Positions 15,628 through 24,450 of a stretch of 30,617 nucleotides of DNA are shown here, one piece after another (the first letter of the stretch is position 1; the number at the start of each line of letters is the position of its first letter). A program made the position numbers and the translations under genes. The notes under the pieces were generated by a model, which worked only from the letters and a program-made list of their open reading frames with translations, did no database searches and had not been told where the DNA came from. This DNA is from JBEKYD01 sp052325345. Lineage in GTDB: Bacteria; Acidobacteriota; Terriglobia; Bryobacterales; Bryobacteraceae. The stretch is from contig JBKQVG010000233.1 of the NCBI GenBank assembly GCA_052325345.1, positions 1 to 30,617 of the forward strand. The letters run 5' to 3'.

Positions 15628-17592
15628 ATGCGCTTCGGTTCCACACGTCTCTCGCTCAAGGCAAGGCTGATCTGGAGTTACCTGGTCATCCTGGGAACCG
15701 GAGGATTAGTCACGTCGATGGTGGGTTCGTGGATCGTAAGTTCCACCATCATGATGCAGGCTCACCGGGCGGTCGATCATGACTTTGCAACAGCGAGAAC
15801 GGTTTACGAGCAGCAACTCCAAACGCTGAAACTTTCGGTGGAGTTCGCGGCAGCCGGCTCCACGGTTCAACATTATCTCGCCGGCGGTGGCGCCGCCTCT
15901 CTCTCTACTTATCTGGAGCGGATTCGGCGGGACGCGGGCTTCGATTTTCTCAGCCTCACCGACAAGAAGGGCCGCGTTGTGTTCCGGGTCTCGCAACCCG
16001 TCCTTACGCGGGACGACGTATCTTCGGTGAGCGTCGTTGGTGCGGCCCTTTCCGGCAAAGTCGCCGCCGAGACCGAGATTCTTCCTGCCCGGCTCCTCGC
16101 CAATGAAAACCATAGCTTGCTCGCTCGACTGCACCCCGGCGCGGACGGCGGCGACGGCACTCCGGGCATGGTGCTGGTAGCGGCCGCGCCCGCGGGCGCC
16201 TCTTCCGCGCAGCCGATGGGAGTCCTTTACGGCGGCATTCTTTTGAATGAGAACTTCGCCATTGTGGATCGGGTCTGGGGACTTCTCTTCCGCGGCGACC
16301 GGTTCAAGGACGTAGACAGTGGATCGGTCACCATATTCGAGAGAGACGTTCGGATTTCGACCAATGTCAGAACCACGGCGGGCGATCGGGCCATCGGCAC
16401 GCACGCGCCCCAGGATGTCGGCAATGCCGTTCTGAAGCACGGCCGGCCCTGGAGAGGCCGGGCCTTTATCGTGAAGGACTGGTACACCAGCGAATACGCT
16501 CCGATCCGCGACTATGCCGGCGAGGTGATCGGCATGCTCTCCGTCGGCATTCTAGAGAACACGTACACGGCCGTTCGCAACCAGGTGATCCTTTCGTTTT
16601 TTGGTATTGCCACTGCCGGCTTTCTTCTGATCCTCGGCATAACCTACTACATGATTCGCAACATCACACGCCCGATCGGTGAGATGGTCGCCGCCACCCG
16701 TAACATCATCGCGGGCCGTTTCGATCGGGAAGTGCGATCGGATTCACCCGGTGAGATCGCCCTGCTGGCGGAGTCTTTCAACGCGATGCTCAAGAGCTTG
16801 CGCCAGATGAGGGGCGACCTGGAGGAATGGGGGCGCACTCTCGAAGAAAAAGTGAAGCAGCGGACGGAGGAACTCGTGGCGATGCAGGCCAGAGTAGCGC
16901 AGTCGGAGAGGCTGGCCTCGCTCGGCATGCTGGCTGCCGGCGTAGCCCACGAGGTGAATAATCCGCTGGGAGGCATCCTGGCTCTAACCGCCTTGACCGT
17001 CGAGGAGATGCGGAAGGACGATCCGAACCGCGAAAACCTGGAAGAAGTGATTCACCAGACCGAGCGATGCCGGGATATCGTCAAAGGGTTGCTCGAGTTC
17101 TCCCGCCAGTCGAAAGGCAATACAGAGACGGTCGATCTGAATAAGGTCCTTCAGGACACCCTCTCGCTGCTTGGAAAACAGGCGCTCTTCTTCAACGTCG
17201 AGGTGGTTTGTCGTCTCGAACCGGAACTGCCTCCCGTGGTCGCCGACCGGTCTCAATTCCAGCAGGTGTTCATCAACATTCTCATGAATGCGGTTCAGGC
17301 GATGAATGAGCGGGGGACCATCGCCATCGTGACCCGCCGCAAGGCCGGCAATGCCGTCGAGGTGGCCATCTCCGACTCCGGCCAGGGCATACCGCCCGAA
17401 GCGATCGACCGCATCTTCGATCCTTTCTTTACCACCAAGGAGAGCGGCCACGGCACCGGACTTGGCTTGTCGATTGCGTATGGAATCGTGACCACCCACG
17501 GCGGAAGCATCGCCGTCCAGAGTGAGGTCGGCAAGGGAAGTACCTTCACCATCCGCATGCCGGCCGCGATCTCCGTCGGGTCGGAGCCCTAG
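15628..17592 (+). CDS. membrane sensor histidine kinase (Cache-like sensor, HAMP, HisKA, HATPase)
   Basis: 654-residue transmembrane kinase. TM1 is at about residues 15-43, a large periplasmic sensor at about 44-312, and TM2 at about 318-343. The sensor ends in DWYTSEYAPIRDYAGEVIGM, typical of single Cache (sCache_3 type) ligand domains. HAMP follows (about 344-396, RPIGEMVAATRNI), then a short coiled coil. The phospho-acceptor is H441 in GVAHEVNNPLGGIL. The ATPase has N554 (INILMNAVQAM), DSGQGIP and HGTGLGLSIAYG. The H-box belongs to the NtrB/ZraS-like class. Last gene of the signalling cluster, with partners upstream. The ligand is not readable; Cache sensors often bind small organic acids or sense redox cofactors. 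Confidence 0.92.
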   Translation: MRFGSTRLSLKARLIWSYLVILGTGGLVTSMVGSWIVSSTIMMQAHRAVDHDFATARTVYEQQLQTLKLSVEFAAAGSTVQHYLAGGGAASLSTYLERIRRDAGFDFLSLTDKKGRVVFRVSQPVLTRDDVSSVSVVGAALSGKVAAETEILPARLLANENHSLLARLHPGADGGDGTPGMVLVAAAPAGASSAQPMGVLYGGILLNENFAIVDRVWGLLFRGDRFKDVDSGSVTIFERDVRISTNVRTTAGDRAIGTHAPQDVGNAVLKHGRPWRGRAFIVKDWYTSEYAPIRDYAGEVIGMLSVGILENTYTAVRNQVILSFFGIATAGFLLILGITYYMIRNITRPIGEMVAATRNIIAGRFDREVRSDSPGEIALLAESFNAMLKSLRQMRGDLEEWGRTLEEKVKQRTEELVAMQARVAQSERLASLGMLAAGVAHEVNNPLGGILALTALTVEEMRKDDPNRENLEEVIHQTERCRDIVKGLLEFSRQSKGNTETVDLNKVLQDTLSLLGKQALFFNVEVVCRLEPELPPVVADRSQFQQVFINILMNAVQAMNERGTIAIVTRRKAGNAVEVAISDSGQGIPPEAIDRIFDPFFTTKESGHGTGLGLSIAYGIVTTHGGSIAVQSEVGKGSTFTIRMPAAISVGSEP

Positions 17593-17660
17593 GGCTAAGG
17601 GGCAGACGATGCAGACGATGTCAGGGTAGCGACCCCCGCCGATTTCAGGTAAACTCAAGA

Positions 17661-17683
17661 CTTGGAGCCGTTGGGGTTCCAAG
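17661..17683 (+). other. stem-loop between kinase gene and tRNA
   Basis: CTTGGAGCC (17661-17669) pairs with GGTTCCAAG (17675-17683) around a 5-base loop, 9 pairs including one G-U. No T run follows, so it is not a standard terminator. The gap 17593-17707 otherwise holds a tandem 9-bp repeat GCAGACGAT (17602-17619) and no gene. Confidence 0.4.
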
Positions 17684-17707
17684 TGCTTCGAATTCCCGTC
17701 TTCGATC

Positions 17708-17784
17708 GGGCGCGTAGCTCAGTTGGTTAGAGCGCCTGCTTCACACGCAGGAGGTCACAGGTTCGAGTCCTGTCGCGCCCACCA
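17708..17784 (+). tRNA. tRNA-Val (anticodon CAC)
   Basis: Complete cloverleaf. The acceptor stem GGGCGCG (17708-17714) pairs with CGCGCCC (17774-17780). The D arm contains AGCTCAGTTGGTTAGAGC. The anticodon stem CCTGC/GCAGG encloses loop TTCACAC with anticodon CAC at 17742-17744. The T arm contains GTTCGAGTC. Discriminator A at 17781 is followed by an encoded CCA (17782-17784). It reads GTG valine codons, frequent in a GC-rich genome. A short AAAGC-AAA-GCTTT hairpin at 17793-17805 may end transcription. Confidence 0.97.
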
Positions 17785-17983
17785 TGAAAAACAAAGCAAA
17801 GCTTTTATCGGATTTGGCGCTTTGGATTACCCGCTGCGAACAGCCGAATCGCCTCAAGCGAAAAGATTGTTTCGTCCCGTAGTCTGCCCCGGTCTGCCCC
17901 ACAAGAGGGCGGTATAGCCGCAGCCCGGAGAACACCGGCGACAGGATCGGTGGCGCCACAAGCGGATGCACCGCGTTTCACGC

Positions 17984-17989
17984 TAGAAT
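17984..17989 (+). promoter_or_regulatory. candidate -10 element for the MFS transporter
   Basis: TAGAAT lies 8 bp before the GTG at 17998, which would make that message leaderless. No good -35 is seen. The same hexamer precedes the PIG-L gene (21539-21544). Confidence 0.35.
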
Positions 17990-17997
17990 GTGCGGCG

Positions 17998-19260
17998 GTG
18001 CCCCTGCCGATCGCCCGATCCCGGCCCAAGCTGACATCGAGCCAGCGCCGCGTTCTGGCGCTCCTCGTCATTTCGGGTTTTCTGAACTACTTCGACCGTT
18101 CCAATCTGTCCGTCGGGGCCACCGATATCAGCCGCGACCTCGGCCTCAACATGGATCAGCTAGGCCTCCTCCTGTCGGCCTTCTTCTGGTCCTACGCGCT
18201 GTTTCAGCTCGTGGGCGTGTCGGGCTGGGTGGTGGACCGCCTGAACGTCTGCTGGGTGCTGGCGGCCGGATTCTTTTTGTGGTCCGGAGCCACCGCAATC
18301 ACGGGCGCGGCGCGCAGTTTCGCCCTAGTCTTTGGTTTGCGCCTGGTGCTGGGCGTGGGCGAATCCATCGCCTACCCCTCGTATTCGCGGATTCTGGCAA
18401 GCACATTTCCGGAGGATCATCGCGGTTTCGCCAACGCGCTGATCGATGCCGGCACGAAGTTCGGCCCGGCGTTGGGTACGCTGCTGGGCGGCCTGCTGAT
18501 GGCGAGTTACGGATGGCGGGCGTTTTTCGTGATGCTGGGCGCGGTCAGCCTGATGTGGCTGGCGCCGTGGTACGTGGTGATGCCGCGCCATCCGGGGCTC
18601 GGCAGCCGCCCGCCCGGAACCGTGCATTCGGCCCAGGTCGTGCCGTCGCTGGTGGAGATCTTCAGGCATCGCTCGGCCATATTCAGCGCCCTGCTGCTCT
18701 TCTGTTCCAACTACTATTGGTATTTCCTGCTCACCTGGCTCCCGCCTTATCTCGAGGAGGCGCGTCATTTCTCCAAGTCGAAGATGGCGTTTACGGGATC
18801 GGCGTCCTACTTTCTGATTGCCGCCGTCAGCGTGAGCGCGGGCCGCCTTTCCGATCGCTGGATTCATCGCGGCGCCACTCCTACCCTGGTGCGCAAGACC
18901 TTCGGCGGGCTGGGCCTGCTGTTTTCGACGCTGCTTCTGCCGGTGGCCGTAATCCGGGATGAGACGAGCGCCCTGGTGCTGCTGATGCTGGCCAGCGTTT
19001 GTTACGGCTTCTACACCTCCAATGTGTGGGCCATCACGCAGACGCTGGCGGGTCCGCGAGCCGCCGGCAAATGGACCGGCGTGCAGAACGGCTTCGGCAA
19101 CCTCTCCGGAGTTGTCGCGCCGTGGTTCACGGGATGGGTGGTGGGCCGCACCGGCAGCTTTTTCTGGGCATTCGCAGTGGCCTCCGGGGTGGCGCTGGCC
19201 GGCGCCGCCATCCTGGTGTTCGGCATGGGGCGGATCGAACAGGTGCAGTTTCGAGATTGA
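17998..19260 (+). CDS. MFS transporter, anion:cation symporter (ACS)-like
   Basis: 420-residue major facilitator with about 12 membrane helices. The first helix has the ACS-type signature ISGFLNYFDRSNLSV, followed by the MFS loop motif GWVVDRL and a helix-4 RLVLGVGESIAYPS stretch. This family takes up organic anions such as hexuronates, tartrate, galactonate or phthalate with protons or sodium; the substrate is not identifiable. GTG 17998 is chosen for its spacing to a TAGAAT element; an in-frame GTG at 17950 would add 16 residues of non-membrane sequence. It stands alone between the tRNA and the cell-wall genes. The gap 17785-17997 has no other gene. Confidence 0.88.
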   Translation: MPLPIARSRPKLTSSQRRVLALLVISGFLNYFDRSNLSVGATDISRDLGLNMDQLGLLLSAFFWSYALFQLVGVSGWVVDRLNVCWVLAAGFFLWSGATAITGAARSFALVFGLRLVLGVGESIAYPSYSRILASTFPEDHRGFANALIDAGTKFGPALGTLLGGLLMASYGWRAFFVMLGAVSLMWLAPWYVVMPRHPGLGSRPPGTVHSAQVVPSLVEIFRHRSAIFSALLLFCSNYYWYFLLTWLPPYLEEARHFSKSKMAFTGSASYFLIAAVSVSAGRLSDRWIHRGATPTLVRKTFGGLGLLFSTLLLPVAVIRDETSALVLLMLASVCYGFYTSNVWAITQTLAGPRAAGKWTGVQNGFGNLSGVVAPWFTGWVVGRTGSFFWAFAVASGVALAGAAILVFGMGRIEQVQFRD

Positions 19261-19349
19261 AAAGGCGGGGGAGGTTTTCTACCGCCGGTTCTCCTGGCCG
19301 CGGACCGGCCTTCCAGCGGGTCCGGCCGGCCGGAAGGAAGGCTGCAGGG

Positions 19350-19369
19350 CTGCAGGCAGGATTGCCCGC
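19350..19369 (-). repeat. dispersed 20-bp repeat, copy 1 (inverted)
   Basis: Read on the minus strand, this is GCGGGCAATCCTGCCTGCAG. It matches 18 of 20 bases with a plus-oriented copy at 24451-24470. It sits in the gap between the MFS and mtgA genes, next to a tandem 8-bp repeat GCTGCAGG (19341-19356). Confidence 0.6.
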
Positions 19370-19401
19370 CTCACTATGCCGAAGCGGGCTACCATCGTAG
19401 T

Positions 19402-20097
19402 TTGCGGACGGTGGTGAGAAAGAAGAGGGGCGGCCTATTGCGGTCCGTGCTGCTTTTGAGCGCGGGCTCGGTCCTGCTGTTTCATCTGTGCGCCTTGCTG
19501 GTGCTGGTGGCCTTGCGATGGATCAATCCGCCCACCACGGCGGTACAGGCAGAACGGCGTGTATCGGCGTGGATTCTTCACAAACCGTATCGCAAACACT
19601 ACACCTTCGTGGCTCTCCGCCGCATTTCGCCCAACCTTCAGCACGCCGTGGTGGCTGCCGAAGACGGGCGTTTTTATCGGCACCACGGCATCGACTGGCA
19701 GGAGGTGCAAACGGTCGTCGATGAAGACCTGAACAAAGGCAAGCTGGGCCGCGGAGGTTCCACCATCACGCAACAATTGGTGAAGAACCTTTTTTTGAGC
19801 ACCAAACGTTCGTTGCTGTGGAAGGCCTTGGAGTTTACGCTGGCCCCTACGGCGGAGCTGGTGCTGCCCAAGCGCAGGATACTGGAGCTCTATCTGAACG
19901 TCGTCGAGTGGGGGCCGGGCATCTACGGGGCCGAAGCGGCGGCGAATTCCTGGTACCACGTACCGGCGGCTCGGCTCGACCGCGACCAGGCTGCCCGGCT
20001 TGCGGCGCTGCTGCCGTCTCCGTTGCGGCGGCGCCCCGACCGGGTCAACTGGTACAGCGCCGAGATCGAACGGCGCATGGAGGAGGCGGGCTGGTGA
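19402..20097 (+). CDS. mtgA: monofunctional peptidoglycan glycosyltransferase (GT51)
   Basis: 231-residue membrane-anchored enzyme that polymerises lipid II into glycan strands. A basic N-terminus precedes one membrane helix (about 12-38). The GT51 donor motif AAEDGRFYRHHGIDW holds catalytic E87, and GGSTITQQLVKNLF (119-131) and KRRILELYLNVVEWG (with E162) complete the fold. No transpeptidase domain follows, hence MtgA rather than a class A PBP. The start is uncertain: TTG 19402 or the in-frame GTG 19411 or 19414. The stop overlaps the next gene by 4 bp (GTGA), coupling it to a lytic-transglycosylase-like protein. Confidence 0.92.
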   Translation: MRTVVRKKRGGLLRSVLLLSAGSVLLFHLCALLVLVALRWINPPTTAVQAERRVSAWILHKPYRKHYTFVALRRISPNLQHAVVAAEDGRFYRHHGIDWQEVQTVVDEDLNKGKLGRGGSTITQQLVKNLFLSTKRSLLWKALEFTLAPTAELVLPKRRILELYLNVVEWGPGIYGAEAAANSWYHVPAARLDRDQAARLAALLPSPLRRRPDRVNWYSAEIERRMEEAGW

Positions 20098-21524
20098 AGA
20101 TCGGCGTCGCCCTCTTGCTGGCGGCGGAAATTGGATTGGGCGCGGCCGCCTTCACGCCTAAGGCCTTTGTGCCCGCCCACCGCGTTCCCGGAGTGGGCGT
20201 GGAGCGCAAAGAGCTGGACGACGAGTTGCTCGAGCTGCGCACCCAGCGCATGATCCAGGCGCAAACTTTCGGCATCCTGCGCGAGCCCGGCGCCCTGGCG
20301 GGGGCCAAGCGGATCGTCGACTCTCCTAAGCTGCAGGCCTTGTTTCGGTCGGCTTCCGAGCGCAGCGGCGTCCCCAAGACTTTGCTCGAAGCCGTGGCCT
20401 ATCTCGAAAGCTTCGGCGATCCCGCCGCGCAAAGCCCCGCCGGCCCCAGAGGCATCATGCAGATTTCCGTACCCACGGCGCACGACATGGGCCTCCCCGT
20501 GGTGGTCGCGACGCGGTACCGCACCACCAAACAGCGCGTGGCCGTGACGAGAGCCGGGCACAGGCGGTTCAAGACCGTCACTCACCGTACGCCGTACACG
20601 GTGATGGTGCGCGACGACCGGCTGATTCCGGAGCGCGCCATCCCGGCCGCCGCCATGTACCTGGCCAGCCTGGAGCGCAAATTCGGCGGCCGCGACTGGG
20701 CCATCTTCGCCTATCACTGCGGGGTGGGCTGCGTTTCGGAAATGATCGGGCTGACGCGCAACGCCCGCGGCGTGCTCCCTAGCCAGGTCACCGTGCCGCG
20801 CATGTTCTTTTCGGCCACGCCGGGTTGGAACCGCGAGCTGTATTCCGCCATCGAAGCCCAGATGCTGCGCGACTATTCGCCTACTTATTATTTCCGCATC
20901 ATGCGCGTCGAGGAGTTGCTGGCGCTCTACCGCGGCGATCCGAAGGCCTTTGCCGCCCTGTTCGCCGAATATCGGGCGAACTACAGCGCCTCCGCCCGAG
21001 CGCCGCACAGGCTGGCGCTGTGGCTTACCCCGAAAGATCTGGTGTTCCGCAGTTCGGCGGACATTGAGGCCGACGCCGGCCAGCGGCTGGCGCCGGCGCC
21101 GGACCGTCCCGCCTACCTCGGCTACACCCTTCGCTTGATGGCCGGCGCCGCGCCGGAGGCCACCCCCGCGGCGCTGGGAACGCTCGAGTACCTGGCATAC
21201 GAAACCCGCCGGCTTTATGAATCGATGGAGCCCGGCGAAGATTCGTTCCGCCCGCTTGAAGTCACCTCGCTGGTGGAACCCGAAGCCGCGGCCCTTCCGG
21301 AGGGAGCCGGCGAAGCGTTGGCGCACAGGTCCGGCGAAGTCTTCGATATCGCGGTCGGGAATCTTCCCACCGGTGAACTGGAATGCCTGCGCTTCATTCT
21401 GGACGACCTCGGTTGGGACGGCTACCTGGGCTTTTTCGAAGAAGGCCGCGATAGCCAGCACATCGGCTGCGCGCCCGCGGCCCGCGATTTCTTCACCAGC
21501 GTATTTCAGGAAGCAGGGCAGTGA
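20094..21524 (+). CDS. secreted lytic transglycosylase-like protein (SLT domain)
   Basis: 476-residue exported protein. A signal peptide or N-terminal anchor (MKIGVALLLAAEIGLGAAAF) is followed by a short helical region, then a lysozyme-like SLT domain. The domain shows AVAYLESFGDP with likely catalytic E105, SPAGPRGIMQIS (114-125), and YHCGVGCVSEMIG near the usual GxNAYNxG position, where the motif departs from consensus. A long C-terminal part (about 280-476) has no motif I recognise. GTG 20094 is preceded by GGAGGAGG (20079-20086) and overlaps the mtgA stop, which fixes the start; a longer open frame upstream is a shadow of mtgA. It probably cleaves glycan strands made by its operon partner. 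Confidence 0.85.
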   Translation: MKIGVALLLAAEIGLGAAAFTPKAFVPAHRVPGVGVERKELDDELLELRTQRMIQAQTFGILREPGALAGAKRIVDSPKLQALFRSASERSGVPKTLLEAVAYLESFGDPAAQSPAGPRGIMQISVPTAHDMGLPVVVATRYRTTKQRVAVTRAGHRRFKTVTHRTPYTVMVRDDRLIPERAIPAAAMYLASLERKFGGRDWAIFAYHCGVGCVSEMIGLTRNARGVLPSQVTVPRMFFSATPGWNRELYSAIEAQMLRDYSPTYYFRIMRVEELLALYRGDPKAFAALFAEYRANYSASARAPHRLALWLTPKDLVFRSSADIEADAGQRLAPAPDRPAYLGYTLRLMAGAAPEATPAALGTLEYLAYETRRLYESMEPGEDSFRPLEVTSLVEPEAAALPEGAGEALAHRSGEVFDIAVGNLPTGELECLRFILDDLGWDGYLGFFEEGRDSQHIGCAPAARDFFTSVFQEAGQ

Positions 21525-21538
21525 GCCCCGATCCTCTA

Positions 21539-21544
21539 TAGAAT
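21539..21544 (+). promoter_or_regulatory. candidate -10 element for PIG-L gene
   Basis: TAGAAT 20 bp before ATG 21564, inside TATAGAAT. RNA starting near 21551 would exclude the upstream in-frame ATG at 21543 and favour the start at 21564. No clear -35. Confidence 0.35.
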
Positions 21545-21563
21545 GGTTACTACAAGACCATCT

Positions 21564-24335
21564 ATGAAACGCCTCCTCTTGCTCCGCGTCGGCACCTCGC
21601 TCCTTGCCCTCCTGGCCGTGTGCGGCTTCTGGTTTCACGCCGCGGCGCAAAACCGCATGACGTACTCGCTGGTGTCGGAAAACGGCGGGCACGTGGCGCT
21701 CGGGCTGGCTCTTCGCAAGCTCGGCGTAGCGGGAACTTTCATGCAGTGTCCCGCCCATCCCGATGACGAGACCAACGCCCTGTTCGCCCTCTTCACCTAC
21801 GGCATGGGGCTGCGCTCGGTGGACCTGCAGAATAACCGCGGCGATGGCGGGCAGAACGAGATCGGCCCCGAGCTGTTCCGCGATATGGCCGTGCTGCGCA
21901 CCTCCGAGCTGCTCGCGGCCCATCGCATCGACGGCGCCGAACAATACTTCACCCGCGCCATCGACTACGGCTATTCGTACTCTCCCGACGAGGTGATTGC
22001 CAAGTGGGGCCGGCACGACATCGTGGGCGACTACGTGCGCCTCATTCGCATGCTGCGGCCGGACGTCATGGTCACCATGAACATTCAGGGACGCGGCGGC
22101 GACCGCGCGCACGAGGCCACCACCATCCTGGTGCGGGAAGGGTACCTCGCCGCCGGCGATCCCTCCCAATTTCCCGAGCAGATTCGCGAGGGGCTGCGCC
22201 CGTGGCAGCCCCGCAAGCTCTACTTCTCGGCCGGCTTCGGAGGGCGAGGCGGGCGCGGCCCGGGCGAAGCTCCTCCCCCCGCCCCGCCGCCGACGGCGGT
22301 CAAGCTGACCCCGGTCAATACCAACGCCTACGATCCCCTGCTCGGCCGCACCTACGCCGAAATCGGCAATGACGCGCGCGCGGCCCACAAGTGCCAGGGC
22401 ATGGGCGGCCTGCCGCCGCTGCCTGGAGCCGGTGGAGGACGTGGGGGGCGCGGCGGAGGCGGCTACCAGCTCGTGGAAACCACCATCCCCGGCCAAAAGG
22501 AGAAAGACCAGGCCCTTTTCGATGGCGTCGATACCCGCCTTGAAGCGCTGGCGCAGTTTGCCGGACCGAATCCGCCCGCGGCGCTCACCGCGGCCCTGGC
22601 AGCGATTGCCGGCGATGCCGGACAAGCGCAGCTCGCCTTCGCTTCCGGCAACGATCCGGGAACGGCGGCGCCGGTGGAAGCCGGGCTGGCCGCTCTGCGG
22701 GACCTCCGCGCCCAGCTCCCCGCCATGGCGCTGAGCGACGCCGCCCGCTACGAGATCGATTTCCGCCTCCAAACCAAGGAGCGCGATTACGAAGATGCCT
22801 GGCTCGCGGCGCACGCCGTGACCTTCGACGCGGTTGCCGACGATGGCCTGGTAGTCCGCGGCCAGCCTGTGAAGCTCACGCTGCTGGTTGAAAATCACGG
22901 CGCGTCCGACCTGGCGGTTGCGGCCGTTTCCATTGCCGGATTCGACGCGCCCGCGGCCTGCCAGCCCGGCCCCGTCAAATCAAACGCCGTTTACACCTGC
23001 GCCTCCGAAGCCCACATCCCCAAGGATGCCCAACCCACCACTCCTTATTTTCACGACGACTACTGGAAGCACCCCGCCAACCACGCGATCCAGATTTTCG
23101 AGCCCGGCGTTCCGTTCGGCGTTCCCTTCGCGCCCACGCCCTTCCGCGTTACGTTTCGCCTGAAAGCCGGCGGCGTCGAGGTGACCAGGGAAGTGCCGGT
23201 CCAGTTCCGCTACGTCAAAGACACCTATTTCGGCGAAAAGCGCATGGAACTGAACGTGGTGCCGGAATTCTCTGTGGCCCTCGCCCCGGCGTTGATGGTG
23301 ATTCCGTCCGCCGCCAAGCCGATCGTGCGCGAGGTCTACGTCACCGTCACCAATGGCGCCAAGGGCGCCGCCCAGGCCACCGTCGCGCTCGACCTGCCGC
23401 CGGGTTGGAAAGCCGCTCCCGAAACTGTGCCCATCGCGTTTTCGCACGAGGACGAATCGCTCTCGGCGCGCTTTCAGATCGTTGCGCCCGCCCGCGTGAA
23501 GACCGGCGAATACACGCTGCGCGCGGTGGCAACTTCCGCCGCCAGCGAAAAGTTCTCCAGCGGGTACCAGGTGATCGAGTATCCGCACGTGGAGCGCCGC
23601 CAGGTGATCAAGCCGGCCGAAGCCAGCGTGAAAGTGGTGGACGTGAAGGTCGCGCCCGAGATCAGCCTTGGCTATATCGTGGGCGTCGGCGACCAGGTGC
23701 CGCAGGCCATCGAACAGTTGGGCGCCAAACTCACCCTCATCGGCCCCGACGAATTGGCCTGGGGCGATCTTTCGAAATATAACGTGATCATGACCGGCGT
23801 TCGCGCCTACGAACGGCGCGCCGATCTGCGGGCCTACAATCGCCGCCTGCTGGAGTACGCCGGGCGCGGCGGCGTGGTCCTCGTGCAGTACAACAAGATG
23901 GAGTTCAACCGGGAAGAGTACGGCCCCTACCCCGCCAAAGTCAGCGCCAACCGCGTAACCGATGAAACCGCCCCCGTCAAAGTCCTGGCCCCCGGCGACC
24001 CAGTGTTCAACTACCCGAACAAAATCGGTCCGGCCGCGTGGGCCGATTGGGTGCAGGAGCGCGGCCTCTACTTCCTGGGCGAAAAAGACAAACGCTACAT
24101 CGACCTGGTCTCCATGGTGGACCCGTTCAAAGACAACCCCGGCGTGAAGCTGGGCGCGCTGGTCGAAGCCCACTACGGCAAAGGCCGCTGGATTTATGTC
24201 GGTCTGGGCCTCTGGCGCCAGCTCCCCGCCGGCACCGATGGCGCCTATCAGCTACTGGCCAACCTGATCGGCTTGGGGAAAGAGCCCGGAGCGGCTGCAG
24301 TCAAGAGCAGCGTGGCGCCCGCCATCGAACCGTGA
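21564..24335 (+). CDS. secreted PIG-L (LmbE) deacetylase-like multidomain protein
   Basis: 923-residue exported protein. Signal peptide at about 1-30, ending FHAAAQ. A PIG-L domain follows, with zinc/catalytic motif CPAHPDDETN near residues 62-71 and a downstream GGDRAHEATT supplying the distal His. PIG-L enzymes remove N-acetyl groups from sugars such as GlcNAc. Two Gly/Pro-rich linkers (GFGGRGGRGPGEAPPPAPPP and GAGGGRGGRGGGG) break the domain region. The middle holds beta-sandwich, CARDB/NEW3-like segments (LTLLVENHGASDLAV; VYVTVTNGAKGAAQATVALD). The C-terminus looks like a ThuA or class I amidotransferase-like fold (YNVIMTGVRAYERR; GRGGVVLVQYNKMEF). ATG 21564 gives a clean signal peptide. 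The enzyme substrate is unknown; the context next to cell-wall genes suggests a glycan. Confidence 0.88.
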   Translation: MKRLLLLRVGTSLLALLAVCGFWFHAAAQNRMTYSLVSENGGHVALGLALRKLGVAGTFMQCPAHPDDETNALFALFTYGMGLRSVDLQNNRGDGGQNEIGPELFRDMAVLRTSELLAAHRIDGAEQYFTRAIDYGYSYSPDEVIAKWGRHDIVGDYVRLIRMLRPDVMVTMNIQGRGGDRAHEATTILVREGYLAAGDPSQFPEQIREGLRPWQPRKLYFSAGFGGRGGRGPGEAPPPAPPPTAVKLTPVNTNAYDPLLGRTYAEIGNDARAAHKCQGMGGLPPLPGAGGGRGGRGGGGYQLVETTIPGQKEKDQALFDGVDTRLEALAQFAGPNPPAALTAALAAIAGDAGQAQLAFASGNDPGTAAPVEAGLAALRDLRAQLPAMALSDAARYEIDFRLQTKERDYEDAWLAAHAVTFDAVADDGLVVRGQPVKLTLLVENHGASDLAVAAVSIAGFDAPAACQPGPVKSNAVYTCASEAHIPKDAQPTTPYFHDDYWKHPANHAIQIFEPGVPFGVPFAPTPFRVTFRLKAGGVEVTREVPVQFRYVKDTYFGEKRMELNVVPEFSVALAPALMVIPSAAKPIVREVYVTVTNGAKGAAQATVALDLPPGWKAAPETVPIAFSHEDESLSARFQIVAPARVKTGEYTLRAVATSAASEKFSSGYQVIEYPHVERRQVIKPAEASVKVVDVKVAPEISLGYIVGVGDQVPQAIEQLGAKLTLIGPDELAWGDLSKYNVIMTGVRAYERRADLRAYNRRLLEYAGRGGVVLVQYNKMEFNREEYGPYPAKVSANRVTDETAPVKVLAPGDPVFNYPNKIGPAAWADWVQERGLYFLGEKDKRYIDLVSMVDPFKDNPGVKLGALVEAHYGKGRWIYVGLGLWRQLPAGTDGAYQLLANLIGLGKEPGAAAVKSSVAPAIEP

Positions 24336-24450
24336 CCCCGTGCGCTGAGCCGGCCATGTCCCTTTGTGCCGCGACGAGTTTCCCGCAGGCAATGCCCACG
24401 CCTCAGTGGCCTCCCATCCCTTGCCAGGGTGCGACTGCCCTACTCGTGGC

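Noticed and set aside
17741..17971. Minus-strand ORF ending GATGLEPVTSCV
   Set aside because: The C-terminus is the antisense of tRNA-Val, a well-known kind of spurious protein annotation.
19923..22898. 991-codon open frame on the minus strand
   Set aside because: It lies antisense to two well-supported genes (SLT protein and PIG-L protein); its translation shows no family motif and is a by-product of GC-rich third positions.
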